Positions 33,951-40,745 of a stretch of 42,917 nt of DNA are shown in pieces (the first letter of the stretch is position 1; the number at the start of each line of letters is the position of its first letter). The notes beneath the pieces are model-generated. The model saw only the letters and a program-made list of their open reading frames with translations. It was not told the DNA's origin and searched no databases. Source of the DNA: Ochrobactrum sp. BTU1. Lineage in GTDB: Bacteria > Pseudomonadota > Alphaproteobacteria > Rhizobiales > Rhizobiaceae. The position numbers and the translations under genes are program-made. The DNA lies in the NCBI GenBank assembly GCA_018798825.1, contig CP076357.1:797501-840417 (forward strand). Reading direction: 5' to 3'.

Positions 33951-34299
33951 ACTGTCCCCAGTGTCGTTATTGAGCAGAATTCTAGCCAATAATTGCTTGG
34001 TGGATCGTTGATAAATGCGTGCCTTTAACTGCTGTCTGCTAAGCGCGGTAATGTGCGTGAGGACGGGACAGATAAAACAGCGAACTAGCTGAGGAATCTG
34101 CGCACTCGACGGATCACCTTCTTCACCGAGACATTTATACCGAACTTCCACAATGAGCCTGCGATTAATTGGGGTCGATATCCAACTTTCTCGCTGACGG
34201 GGCACAATCTGTCTTCTTGCAAGCAGGTATCAATATAATCTGATCGGGAAGCTGCACAGCTAAGATATTTCAAACACTGACTATGCAGCTCAGATGGGC
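33951..34299. other. 349-bp region without a supported gene
   Basis: The upstream minus-strand extension of the preceding frame (to 34205) lacks motif and start signals. No other structure seen. Confidence 0.4.
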
Positions 34300-34482
34300 C
34301 TAATCTTTAGACCTGTCAGGATATGGCTCGGTTGGAACCTTCTTTTTCGGGTTACCGGGCGCGTTGGTTTGTTCATGCGTCGGTGTTTCGTTTTGGTCTT
34401 TGGGCTCGATGGGTGCCGGGTCAACGACCTTCGTTTCTCTATTGAGATCTGGATCAGACCAAGGACTCTTTTTCCTGTTCAT
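34300..34482 (-). CDS. small proline- and lysine-rich protein, 60 aa
   Basis: Begins MNRKKSPWSDPDLNRETKVV and ends VPTEPYPDRSKD, with many Pro, Lys, Asn and Glu; probably disordered. Its ATG overlaps the stop of the upstream gene as ATGA, indicating translational coupling. That arrangement, plus lack of internal stops, supports it as real. Function unknown; similar small disordered proteins occur in rhizobia. Confidence 0.6.
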   Translation of the reverse strand: MNRKKSPWSDPDLNRETKVVDPAPIEPKDQNETPTHEQTNAPGNPKKKVPTEPYPDRSKD

Positions 34483-34685
34483 TGCTGGCTCCTATTTTCC
34501 GCTTCTTCGATATTGAAAGTGCTAATCAAGCCTTGAGCGACAATAGCAATAGCTGCAGCTGTCTCCGCCTCTTCCCATCCAGCATTTCTTGCCGAAGCGA
34601 TCAGACCCATGATTTCGTTGGCGACGGCTTCCTGGCAATCAAGCTCTCGTTCCGGGTATTTTCCAGGATGTCTTGGCTTGAGCAT
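34479..34685 (-). CDS. small conserved protein, 68 aa (paralog of the 11-kb gene)
   Basis: Starts at ATG 34685 after AGGAGAACGCAA. YPERELDCQEAVANEIMGLI and ARNAGWEEAETAAAIAIVAQ match the two conserved blocks of the protein encoded at 11005-11286. No signal peptide or membrane segment; mostly helical. It is co-translated with the 60-residue protein downstream. A near-match to the EcfG promoter lies upstream (34714-34739). Function unknown. Confidence 0.72.
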   Translation of the reverse strand: MLKPRHPGKYPERELDCQEAVANEIMGLIASARNAGWEEAETAAAIAIVAQGLISTFNIEEAENRSQQ

Positions 34686-35355
34686 TTGCGTTCTCCTGAT
34701 TTCCGCTAGTTACAACGCGTGAAACGGAAAAAAGGTTCTGACGTAAACTCGGTTTCTCAGCGCGGATTTGGGCTCAAGCGAAGAACCGGCAGCAAGTTTC
34801 GCCAACCTCACCACGGCGGTTGCACAAAAGGCGGCCCCATCGAAAAGGTGAAATCTTATGATGCCAATTCGTCCCCCCTGTGATGTCTTGATGATTTAAA
34901 CGTTAATTTCCGTTCCCACTCATTCGTATAAAGCTCCAAGTGAGCGACATCTCTCATCTCAATCCATACTAGGCTCTTTTCGCTGGCGGGTGTGGCCGGA
35001 GCCGTCGCCACCCCGATCGCCTGACGTATGGCGGATACCGGCGTGCCTTGAATTTGTTCGGCAATTCCTGTCGCGAAACTCGCCTGCAAAAGTCTGACTT
35101 TCGCGAAGGACATTCGCGACGCCTTTAGCTCCCAAATCGACGGCTTATTTTTCTTGCTGCTGGCGCGGATGGGACCAGAGCGGCGCCAGCCTTGACCGCC
35201 TCCCACCGCTCCAGTCGGGGCTCTCCAAGCTGACAAGGACGGATTGAAGGCGCATAGCGCTCCCCATCGCGGAACGGAAAGAGGCCGCACGGCTGGATAT
35301 GTCTCGTAATAAATAGGGCATATTGCCGTATATTATTCGGATGAAGGAGGCCGTC
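34686..35355. other. 670-bp region, island edge, no intact gene
   Basis: GC content rises from about 35000 onward. A minus-strand frame near 35130-35300 reads PCGLFPFRDGERYAPSIRP and QLGEPRLERWEAVKAGAALV, which looks protein-like but has no start and runs into the opposite-strand antitoxin gene. It may be a remnant of mobile-element DNA. Confidence 0.35.
34714..34739 (-). promoter_or_regulatory. possible EcfG promoter (imperfect)
   Basis: On the minus strand AGAAC (34739-34735), 17 bases, CGTT (34717-34714). The first base of the -35 element deviates from GGAAC. It is located 29 bp upstream of the 68-residue gene. Confidence 0.3.
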
Positions 35356-35646
35356 ATGTCCAAACCGTTTGCAGAGCCTGATACCGCCCGACTGGAGGCG
35401 CGTATTCCGATCCATGTCTATGACCAGATGCAGCGCGCCGCGCGCCTGCGTGGAATGACCCTAACGGGCTATCTGATCGCCACTGCTGGCGAGGATGCCC
35501 GGCGCGTTGTTGAAGATGCCGAGGTCATGCGGCTGGCGCGCGCCGATCAGGTTCGTTTTGCCGAAGCGTTGATCGATCCGCCCAAGCCGAATGAGCAGCT
35601 GGCTCGTGCCGCCAAACGTCATGCCGAATTGATCGAACGCCGGTGA
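35356..35646 (+). CDS. DUF1778 ribbon-helix-helix antitoxin (TacA-like)
   Basis: A 96-residue antitoxin. The N-terminal ribbon-helix-helix is ARLEARIPIHVYDQMQRAAR followed by LRGMTLTGYLIATAGEDARR, and the C-terminal part (FAEALIDPPKPNEQLARAAK) is the toxin-neutralising tail typical of TacA. ATG 35356 has AAGGAGG upstream. It overlaps the GNAT toxin gene by four bases (GTGA), the standard layout of tacAT modules. It probably represses its own operon. Confidence 0.88.
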   Translation: MSKPFAEPDTARLEARIPIHVYDQMQRAARLRGMTLTGYLIATAGEDARRVVEDAEVMRLARADQVRFAEALIDPPKPNEQLARAAKRHAELIERR

Positions 35647-35951
35647 GTGCCCGCTTTGTCATCGAGCCGCTGGCGAAGAAACTGCCGCGTTACCCGTCCA
35701 TTCCAGCCGTGCTGATATGCTGGCTTGGTCAGCACAACGACTATGCCAGTCAGGGGCTTGGCGAAGCCTTGCTGTTCGACGCCGTCAAGACGGTCGCGAC
35801 GTCGCCCATTGGGGCACATGCCTTCTTAGCGGATGCCATCGATGACAAGGCTGCGTCGTTTTACGCCGCGTTCGGCTTCTCGGCCCTGATTGAAAAGCCG
35901 CGCGCCCTCTATCTGCCGGTTGCGACCGCGTTGAGTCTGGTGTCGTCATGA
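35643..35951 (+). pseudogene. GNAT acetyltransferase toxin (TacT-like) with internal deletion
   Basis: A 102-residue open frame. FVIEPL, the usual N-terminus, is fused directly to AKKLPRYPSIPAVLI, which in intact TacT-like toxins (about 160-170 residues) begins only near residue 75. About 65 residues are missing with the frame kept. The acetyl-CoA loop (QGLGEALLFDA) and the catalytic Tyr region (DDKAASFYAAFGFSAL) remain. Intact relatives acetylate the amino group of aminoacyl-tRNAs. Loss of the first strands should abolish activity, leaving the antitoxin orphaned. Confidence 0.8.
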
Positions 35952-36892
35952 GGGGGATCGGGCAAGCGAGCGGCAAAAGACGGCCATTGGCGGCACATAG
36001 GCTATTCGTGATCGGGGATGCGCATCCGATCCTTGGCGCATGTCCAAGACGCGCGCCCATCGCAGCCCGATCTGAACCGCCAGACGCCAGAGAAGGCCGA
36101 TAGCCGGGATGATGCAAAAATTTCTTAACCGAGCTTCGAGTGCGGTTGTAATGATGAAGCCGGCAAAGCTCACGTTAAAGCTTCGATATCGATCATCGAC
36201 TCCGCCAAATCATGTAATTACGGAAAGGAGTTTGGTCGAAAGCATACAGGACAATGCGGTTGCAGTGAAAGGAGATCATGCTGATGCTCGTTTACGCATA
36301 GTCTAGCCATATTAGTTCCCTCAAAAAAGTGTTTCAGGGCACACTAAAGTCGGTGTTCGAGTACGTTAACTACGATTCCGGGGCACCAAGCGCACCAACA
36401 CCGAACAGTTCGAAAAAAACGAGACTGTGAAGGTTTAAGCCAAGCCGCCCCGCTGGTTCAAAGCTTCGACGCCGCGTGGCACTACGAATCTGGTTAGGCG
36501 GCTCTGGTGCGGGTGGACGGCGAGATACGCCTGTATTTGTCGCTGAGACGAAAAGGAAGCCTGTTCACCCACGACCTCGCACGACAATGAAGCCGCTGAG
36601 ATCGCCTACGATGAGGCGCATCTCAAGCCGGCCCGCTACGTCAAGGCGGCTGCGCTCTACGATGTGCTGCGCCACGCTTCGAGAGTTGCATTGCGCATCA
36701 GATGTCGTGCGCGGTGCTGCGATGTTTGAGATGTTCGCTCTGCGTGCCATCCGTGACGCCTGGCCCTCCTAGGGTTTCCGCCACAGATCAATATCAGCAC
36801 CAACGGCGCGTGATGAAGAGAATAGCTGATCGCCCGACGCCAGGTGAAAATCGAACTTGAAAACGGTACTAAGAAATGATACTGGATGCTCC
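35952..36892. other. ~940-bp decayed accessory region
   Basis: No intact gene. A plus-strand frame near 36580-36680 reads EIAYDEAHLKPARYVKAAAL then YDVLRHASRVAL, protein-like and Ala-rich, but interrupted. Other frames lack start signals. The composition is GC-rich, like the adjacent toxin-antitoxin genes and unlike the AT-richer DNA to the right. Confidence 0.4.
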
Positions 36893-37147
36893 ATGAAAAA
36901 GCGTCTTAGAGCTACGCTGGAACTGATCTTCGCCCGCCCAGTTAGTGGTTCGATCCGCTGGGCCGACATAGAGGCGCTGTTTGTGAGCCTCGGGGCGGAA
37001 GTCAGCGAACGGGAAGGTTCGCGTGTCGGCGTGTTCCTGTTCGGCGAGGTGCGTGTTTTTCATCGTCCGCATCCGTCACCGGATACGGACAAAGGAGCGG
37101 TTGCCAGCATCGGTAAATGGCTGGACGAACACGGAGTAAAGCCATGA
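36893..37147 (+). CDS. hicA: HicA-type toxin (mRNA interferase)
   Basis: An 84-residue small toxin of the HicA family, which cleaves mRNA through a double-stranded-RNA-binding-like fold. Visible features are ATLELIFARPVSGSIRWADI at the N-terminus, LFVSLGAEVSEREGSRVGVF, and FHRPHPSPDTDKGAVASIGK near the end. ATG 36893 is chosen to match the family; an earlier in-frame start at 36857 exists. Its stop overlaps the hicB start as ATGA, the normal hicAB order. Confidence 0.88.
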   Translation: MKKRLRATLELIFARPVSGSIRWADIEALFVSLGAEVSEREGSRVGVFLFGEVRVFHRPHPSPDTDKGAVASIGKWLDEHGVKP

Positions 37148-37476
37148 ACAATGTCGTTGAAATCAATGGCGAGAAAGCGGTGATCTCTTTCGAACCCGAG
37201 ATTAATTTGCTGCGCGGTGAGTTTGTCGGCCTCAATGGAGGGGCCGACTTCTATGCCGACAGCGTCCACGATCTGATTGAGGAAGGCCGCAAGTCGCTGG
37301 CCATTTATCTCGAAATGTGCCGGGAAAAGGGTATCGAGCCGCGCCGGAAGTTTTCAGGCAAGTTCAATGTCCGCCTCACCCCTGACGACCACGCCGCCGC
37401 GGTTATTGCCGCAGCAGCATCTGGCAAGAGCCTGAATGAATGGATCATCGGGACGATCCGAGAGGCCGCTGAATAG
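37144..37476 (+). CDS. hicB: HicB-type antitoxin
   Basis: A 110-residue antitoxin. The N-terminal partial RNase H-like domain contains GEFVGLNGGADFYADSVHDL and EEGRKSLAIYLEMCREKGIE. The C-terminal ribbon-helix-helix (FNVRLTPDDHAAAVIAAAA, then GKSLNEWIIGTIREAA) binds DNA. It neutralises HicA and represses hicAB. Both genes look complete, making this the only toxin-antitoxin pair in the window without visible damage. Confidence 0.9.
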   Translation: MNNVVEINGEKAVISFEPEINLLRGEFVGLNGGADFYADSVHDLIEEGRKSLAIYLEMCREKGIEPRRKFSGKFNVRLTPDDHAAAVIAAAASGKSLNEWIIGTIREAAE

Positions 37477-38060
37477 CGGCCACGTTCGGTTCGACCGGAT
37501 TTCAAAGAAGACATCGCGATAACCGCTTCCACCACGCCGCTGCGCGCGGTCCTTTGCCTGCAGGTTTCGACGGCAGAGAGCTTTGCTTCAAGGTCGTCCC
37601 TGAATGTAATATCGTATCGCAGGTGATTGCATAATGACGCAGGTGGTTACACCGCTTCGAAGGCCTTGGCGTATTCCGGTGCCCCATTCTGCGAACGTTG
37701 AGTTATTTAAGCAATCAGCCTTTGGCTTAAATTGTGGGCAAGCTAAGATAAGCGCTTTTAAATAAGGTGCGATACCATGATCGGTAGGCGCACGGAAATG
37801 TACTTGGCAGTATTTTTCCATTGATACCTATGACACTTGGTAGAAGAGTAATACAGGTATCGGATACGGACTCCGATTTGAGTACCAAGTTGGTGCCTTT
37901 TGAGAAAGGCGGCTGGCCTAACACCCGGTCCTAAAGCCGCCCTGAATACCTTTAGACCACAGTCTCAACTAAGCTTCGTGAGCGGACTGGCACTTGTTTG
38001 GTCCATCAACTGGTTCAATCAAGCTGGAATTCGTGAATGCGCGGTGGTTGCTACAGCTTA
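37477..38060. other. ~580-bp region without a supported gene
   Basis: Short overlapping frames only. The part after about 37650 becomes AT-richer and marks the right side of the island-like segment. No terminator with a clear T tract was found for bS21. Confidence 0.4.
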
Positions 38061-38339
38061 TCAGCTCACTTTTGGATCTAGAGATGATCCGCTCTGGAAT
38101 GACGGTCGAACTGACTGTTTTCTTTTAGTTTTTGGTATAAGGCCATCGCGTTGGGCCTTCTTTTTTGCATCCTTCTTCGCTCGACCTATTGCCGCATCTT
38201 TTTCGCGGATACGCCGCTCAGATGGTTTTTCATATGCACGGCGTGCTTTTAATTCCCGGAATATGCCCTCGCGCTGCATTTTCTTTTTAAGGACGCGGAG
38301 CGCTTGGTCGACGTTGTTATCTCTGACAAGAACCTGCAA
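38061..38339 (-). CDS. rpsU: 30S ribosomal protein bS21
   Basis: A 92-residue bS21 ([20 protein letters not shown], then [20 protein letters not shown]). bS21 is needed for efficient initiation at Shine-Dalgarno sequences. It is longer than the usual 70-80 residues because of a basic C-terminal tail ([15 protein letters not shown]). GAGGAAA precedes ATG 38339. Alphaproteobacteria often carry more than one rpsU; this copy, near cspA, may be a secondary, cold- or stress-related copy. Confidence 0.93.
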   Translation of the reverse strand: MQVLVRDNNVDQALRVLKKKMQREGIFRELKARRAYEKPSERRIREKDAAIGRAKKDAKKKAQRDGLIPKTKRKQSVRPSFQSGSSLDPKVS

Positions 38340-38359
38340 TTTATTTCCTCTTTTGCTAG

Positions 38360-38530
38360 TTAAGCATTCTGATCGCGAGCGATCCGAGCCGCTCTTAAAC
38401 GGAGGGTCTTTTCGTCTTTTAGGTTTTTTTCCTGGCTCAGGATTGCCTTTGCGCTCTTGTCCGTTGCAGCTTTCTGGACTTCCATCCGCGTCGGTTTGAA
38501 GAGTGTTTCTTTAGTGTGTTCTTTAATCAT
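38360..38530 (-). CDS. small conserved protein upstream of rpsU, 56 aa
   Basis: Starts at ATG 38530 after GGGAG. A charged helical protein: [20 protein letters not shown], then [20 protein letters not shown], ending [12 protein letters not shown]. It ends 20 bases before the rpsU start and is probably co-transcribed with it. Lys/Arg/Glu-rich helices suggest RNA or ribosome contact, but function is unknown. Confidence 0.7.
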   Translation of the reverse strand: MIKEHTKETLFKPTRMEVQKAATDKSAKAILSQEKNLKDEKTLRLRAARIARDQNA

Positions 38531-38773
38531 CGCTTCGCTCCCAGATATACGTTTTCCTATCGTGCACGGCTGGTTGAGCAGCCGCCACCGCTCCGTCGCA
38601 ATACATTCGACAGTTTCGACCATTCGACGGGCAGAGTTCTAGGCGGGTGCTTCAATAGAGGCGTGATTGATGTCGGATTCAGATCTCTGCGGCCAGTGGT
38701 GTAACCATTTGATGAACTTTCATTTATTGTTTTCAAAACGCTCTCCTTAAAAATCCGCACTATTAAAAATCAA

Positions 38774-38804
38774 AATAAAAAAGGCCGAGCGTGCACTCGA
38801 CCTT
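38774..38804 (-). terminator. rho-independent terminator of cspA
   Basis: On the minus strand AAGGTCGAG, six-base loop, CTCGGCCTT, then a T run (complement of 38772-38780). It lies about 60 bases beyond the cspA stop, so cspA and the rpsU operon are separate transcripts. Confidence 0.88.
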
Positions 38805-38865
38805 CAAAAGCATTCCTCTTATTCAATGCCAGTACATCCGTGGTCAAAGAATAGAAGAAAACTTA

Positions 38866-39075
38866 TTAAGCAGCCTGAAGATTACAAGCCGACATTTTAC
38901 CCGACTTACGATCCTGTTCGACATCGTAGGTCAGTTTCTGGCCTTCATCGAGAGAACGCAAACCCGCGCGCTCAACTGCTGAGATGTGAACGAATGTGTC
39001 TGCTCCGCCATTATCAGGCTGAATAAAGCCAAAGCCTTTTGTGGAGTTGAACCATTTAACTGTTCCGGTGTTCAT
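38866..39075 (-). CDS. cspA: cold-shock protein CspA family
   Basis: A 69-residue cold-shock domain protein and RNA chaperone. RNP1 (KGFGFIQP) and RNP2 (DTFVHISAV) are intact, preceded by [13 protein letters not shown]. The length is normal for the family. AAGAAAGGG upstream provides a ribosome binding site. The preceding 300 bases are unusually AT-rich and probably hold a long cold-regulated 5' leader. Confidence 0.95.
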   Translation of the reverse strand: MNTGTVKWFNSTKGFGFIQPDNGGADTFVHISAVERAGLRSLDEGQKLTYDVEQDRKSGKMSACNLQAA

Positions 39076-39378
39076 GACGAACCCTTTCTTAGAATTAAAA
39101 ATAACGGCACGAGAGTACGTGCTGAAAGTACTACGATTTTTAAAAGGGGGGTTCGATCAGCGCACGGTGCTAAATGTGCAATAAGCAAAAACTCTTTAAC
39201 AAAATATCGATTTTCAATACATAGATACTATTCAACAGAATGTCAATCATTTATGAAAATATTTCAATATTATTATAAGAGAAAGAGATCCATTCAATTT
39301 TCAGACGAGTAAATTTAATAATTACTTCAGGTGAGTATACGAACAAGTCACCGGCTCACCTTTCGCTCATGTTACATA
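39076..39378 (-). promoter_or_regulatory. AT-rich cspA leader/promoter region
   Basis: About 300 bases with long A/T stretches, especially 39180-39310, without a gene. Long structured leaders are usual upstream of cspA and act as temperature-sensitive RNA. No specific stem or promoter was resolved. Confidence 0.4.
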
Positions 39379-39603
39379 TTATGGGGTTCCATATCCAAGT
39401 TTATCATCCGGAAATAGAGCTGATGCGACGCGTTGGTCGCGCATCACACCTGACATGAAATTTGCCAAAATCAAGCTGGATTGATGAAACAGCGGACCAG
39501 GAAGAGGCCTCATTTTGGATGTCACATAACCGGCCTTCAGCATCATCTTATTTAGTATTCTGTTGCTGATCTGGAATTCGACAAGTGAAACATTGGAAGA
39601 CAT
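39379..39603 (-). CDS. small conserved hypothetical protein, 74 aa
   Basis: Preceded by a strong AAAGGAGG ribosome binding site. The product begins MSSNVSLVEFQISNRILNKM and contains MRPLPGPLFHQSSLILANFM, ending ASALFPDDKLGYGTP. It lies on the same strand as cspA, 304 bp upstream. No signal peptide is evident. Function unknown. Confidence 0.65.
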   Translation of the reverse strand: MSSNVSLVEFQISNRILNKMMLKAGYVTSKMRPLPGPLFHQSSLILANFMSGVMRDQRVASALFPDDKLGYGTP

Positions 39604-39964
39604 TTAGTCCTCCTTTCAGATTGCGGGTATGGACAAAAAAGCCCCGTCAGCGACCCGGAAGAAATAAAAGGCTGACACTTAAGGCTCGCGTGTTCGTGTT
39701 GGAAAAGCAATGAAACAATTAAGGTCACTTAAAGGCGAATTGTCGGAAACGTGCTCGTCTTCTGTCCGGTCCCAGATGCGACTGAATATTTCATGGAGCA
39801 AAGGAACGCGAGGTGGAGCACTATTCCGCCGACAATGTTGCAAGGGGAACCAACAGCGTAGAAACGCATTTTACTGTGTGATTGCGAAGCGGCCTTAGCT
39901 GCCCTTTTGTCGGGTTGTCAGGTACTGATTTGCGGCAGATGTGTTTGAACGGGAAGGAAAAAAT
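39604..39964. other. 360-bp intergenic region between divergent small genes
   Basis: No gene supported: a 62-codon plus-strand frame at 39710 has no ribosome binding site or motif. It should contain promoters for both flanking genes. Confidence 0.4.
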
Positions 39965-40231
39965 ATGCTCCCCACCATCCATCATGATAATGCAGAAGAG
40001 ACGGGGCGTAGCTTAACCCGATCACAGCAAAACGCGCTCCGCGCCATCGCATTCTTTCGTCACCAAAAGAAAATAGGAACTGGTTGGCTCGTGGGCGACC
40101 AGCGCCTTTCAAACCGGATCATCGACCGGTTGGAGCAACTCGACCTTGTCGAGGAAAACGTCCTTCGTGGCGCGCCCATTCTCCAGCTTACAATTGTTGG
40201 AGAAGCCATGAAGGCAAAGCTTTTGCAGTGA
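39965..40231 (+). CDS. small hypothetical protein with winged-helix-like pattern, 88 aa
   Basis: ATG 39965 follows GGAAGGAAA. The product contains LTRSQQNALRAIAFFRHQKK, NRIIDRLEQLDLVEENVLRG and PILQLTIVGEAMKAKLL. The order (helix, helix, recognition-like helix, beta hairpin) suggests a winged helix, as in MarR-like or single-domain phage regulators, but it is not a confirmed family match. It is a monocistronic unit. Confidence 0.65.
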   Translation: MLPTIHHDNAEETGRSLTRSQQNALRAIAFFRHQKKIGTGWLVGDQRLSNRIIDRLEQLDLVEENVLRGAPILQLTIVGEAMKAKLLQ

Positions 40232-40413
40232 AAAATTTGTTCTGAGGGCCCCTGGCCATAAAGCGGAGCAACGCCGGCCTCGAACTTTCAGTTCGTTCTG
40301 CTTCGTTGAAAGCGTTTTGTCCAGGCTTGGCTGAGTTTCGTGGAGACTGGAAAGTGGCTTGATGTTCTCTTATCTTTGAGAAACTATTCGAAAAAACACC
40401 AAGTGAGAACGCA

Positions 40414-40614
40414 ATGACCGTCTTCGCCATAACTGACGATGAAACAATGCGCATTGAGATACTTCCGCCAGAATCGGCTCGCCCGACCATGATGATTTGC
40501 GATTGCTGTCAGGAGAAGAGACCAGCAAATGCGTTCGATTTAGACAGCTGCGGTCTTTGCCGTGAATGTGTCGAATGCGATACGTGGATTATTCCCGACA
40601 ACGCGGACTGGTAG
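40414..40614 (+). CDS. small Cys-rich zinc-binding-like protein, 66 aa
   Basis: The C-terminal half has cysteine pairs CDCC, then CGLCRECVEC, consistent with a small zinc ribbon or knuckle around residues 30-56. The N-terminal half is MTVFAITDDETMRIEILPPE. AAGTGAG precedes the ATG. No partner gene nearby; possibly a nucleic-acid-binding or regulatory protein. Function unknown. Confidence 0.6.
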   Translation: MTVFAITDDETMRIEILPPESARPTMMICDCCQEKRPANAFDLDSCGLCRECVECDTWIIPDNADW

Positions 40615-40679
40615 CAGCGAACGCAGAACTGCGATCGCATCTATGAGCGAAAAGCCGTAAGGGGCGCGCAGCGCTTTCG

Positions 40680-40740
40680 ATATCCTGTCTCGCTGGTTTC
40701 TCGCCTTCATCCAGCGAAAAAAAGCTGCAGGTCAGGATAT
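40680..40740. other. two-tier dyad between convergent genes
   Basis: ATATCCTG (40680-40687) pairs with CAGGATAT (40733-40740), enclosing TCGCTGG (40690-40696) and CCAGCGA (40711-40717). It separates the zinc-binding-like gene from the convergent helicase gene. It may serve as a bidirectional transcription end, although A/T tails are not ideally placed. Confidence 0.4.
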
Positions 40741-40745
40741 TGGTA

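Noticed and set aside
34856..35290. 144-codon minus-strand frame
   Set aside because: No ribosome binding site, no recognised motif, composition typical of an antisense frame in GC-rich DNA; overlaps other competing frames.
38135..38165. Plus-strand hairpin AAGGCC...GGCCTT followed by CTTTTTT
   Set aside because: It looks like a terminator but lies inside the rpsU coding sequence on the other strand, where it encodes the Lys-rich tail; no plus-strand gene ends here.
37900..38499. 199-codon plus-strand frame opposite rpsU
   Set aside because: It runs antisense through rpsU and the 56-residue gene, both of which have clear homology or ribosome binding sites; its translation is Phe/Arg/Ser-rich and not protein-like.
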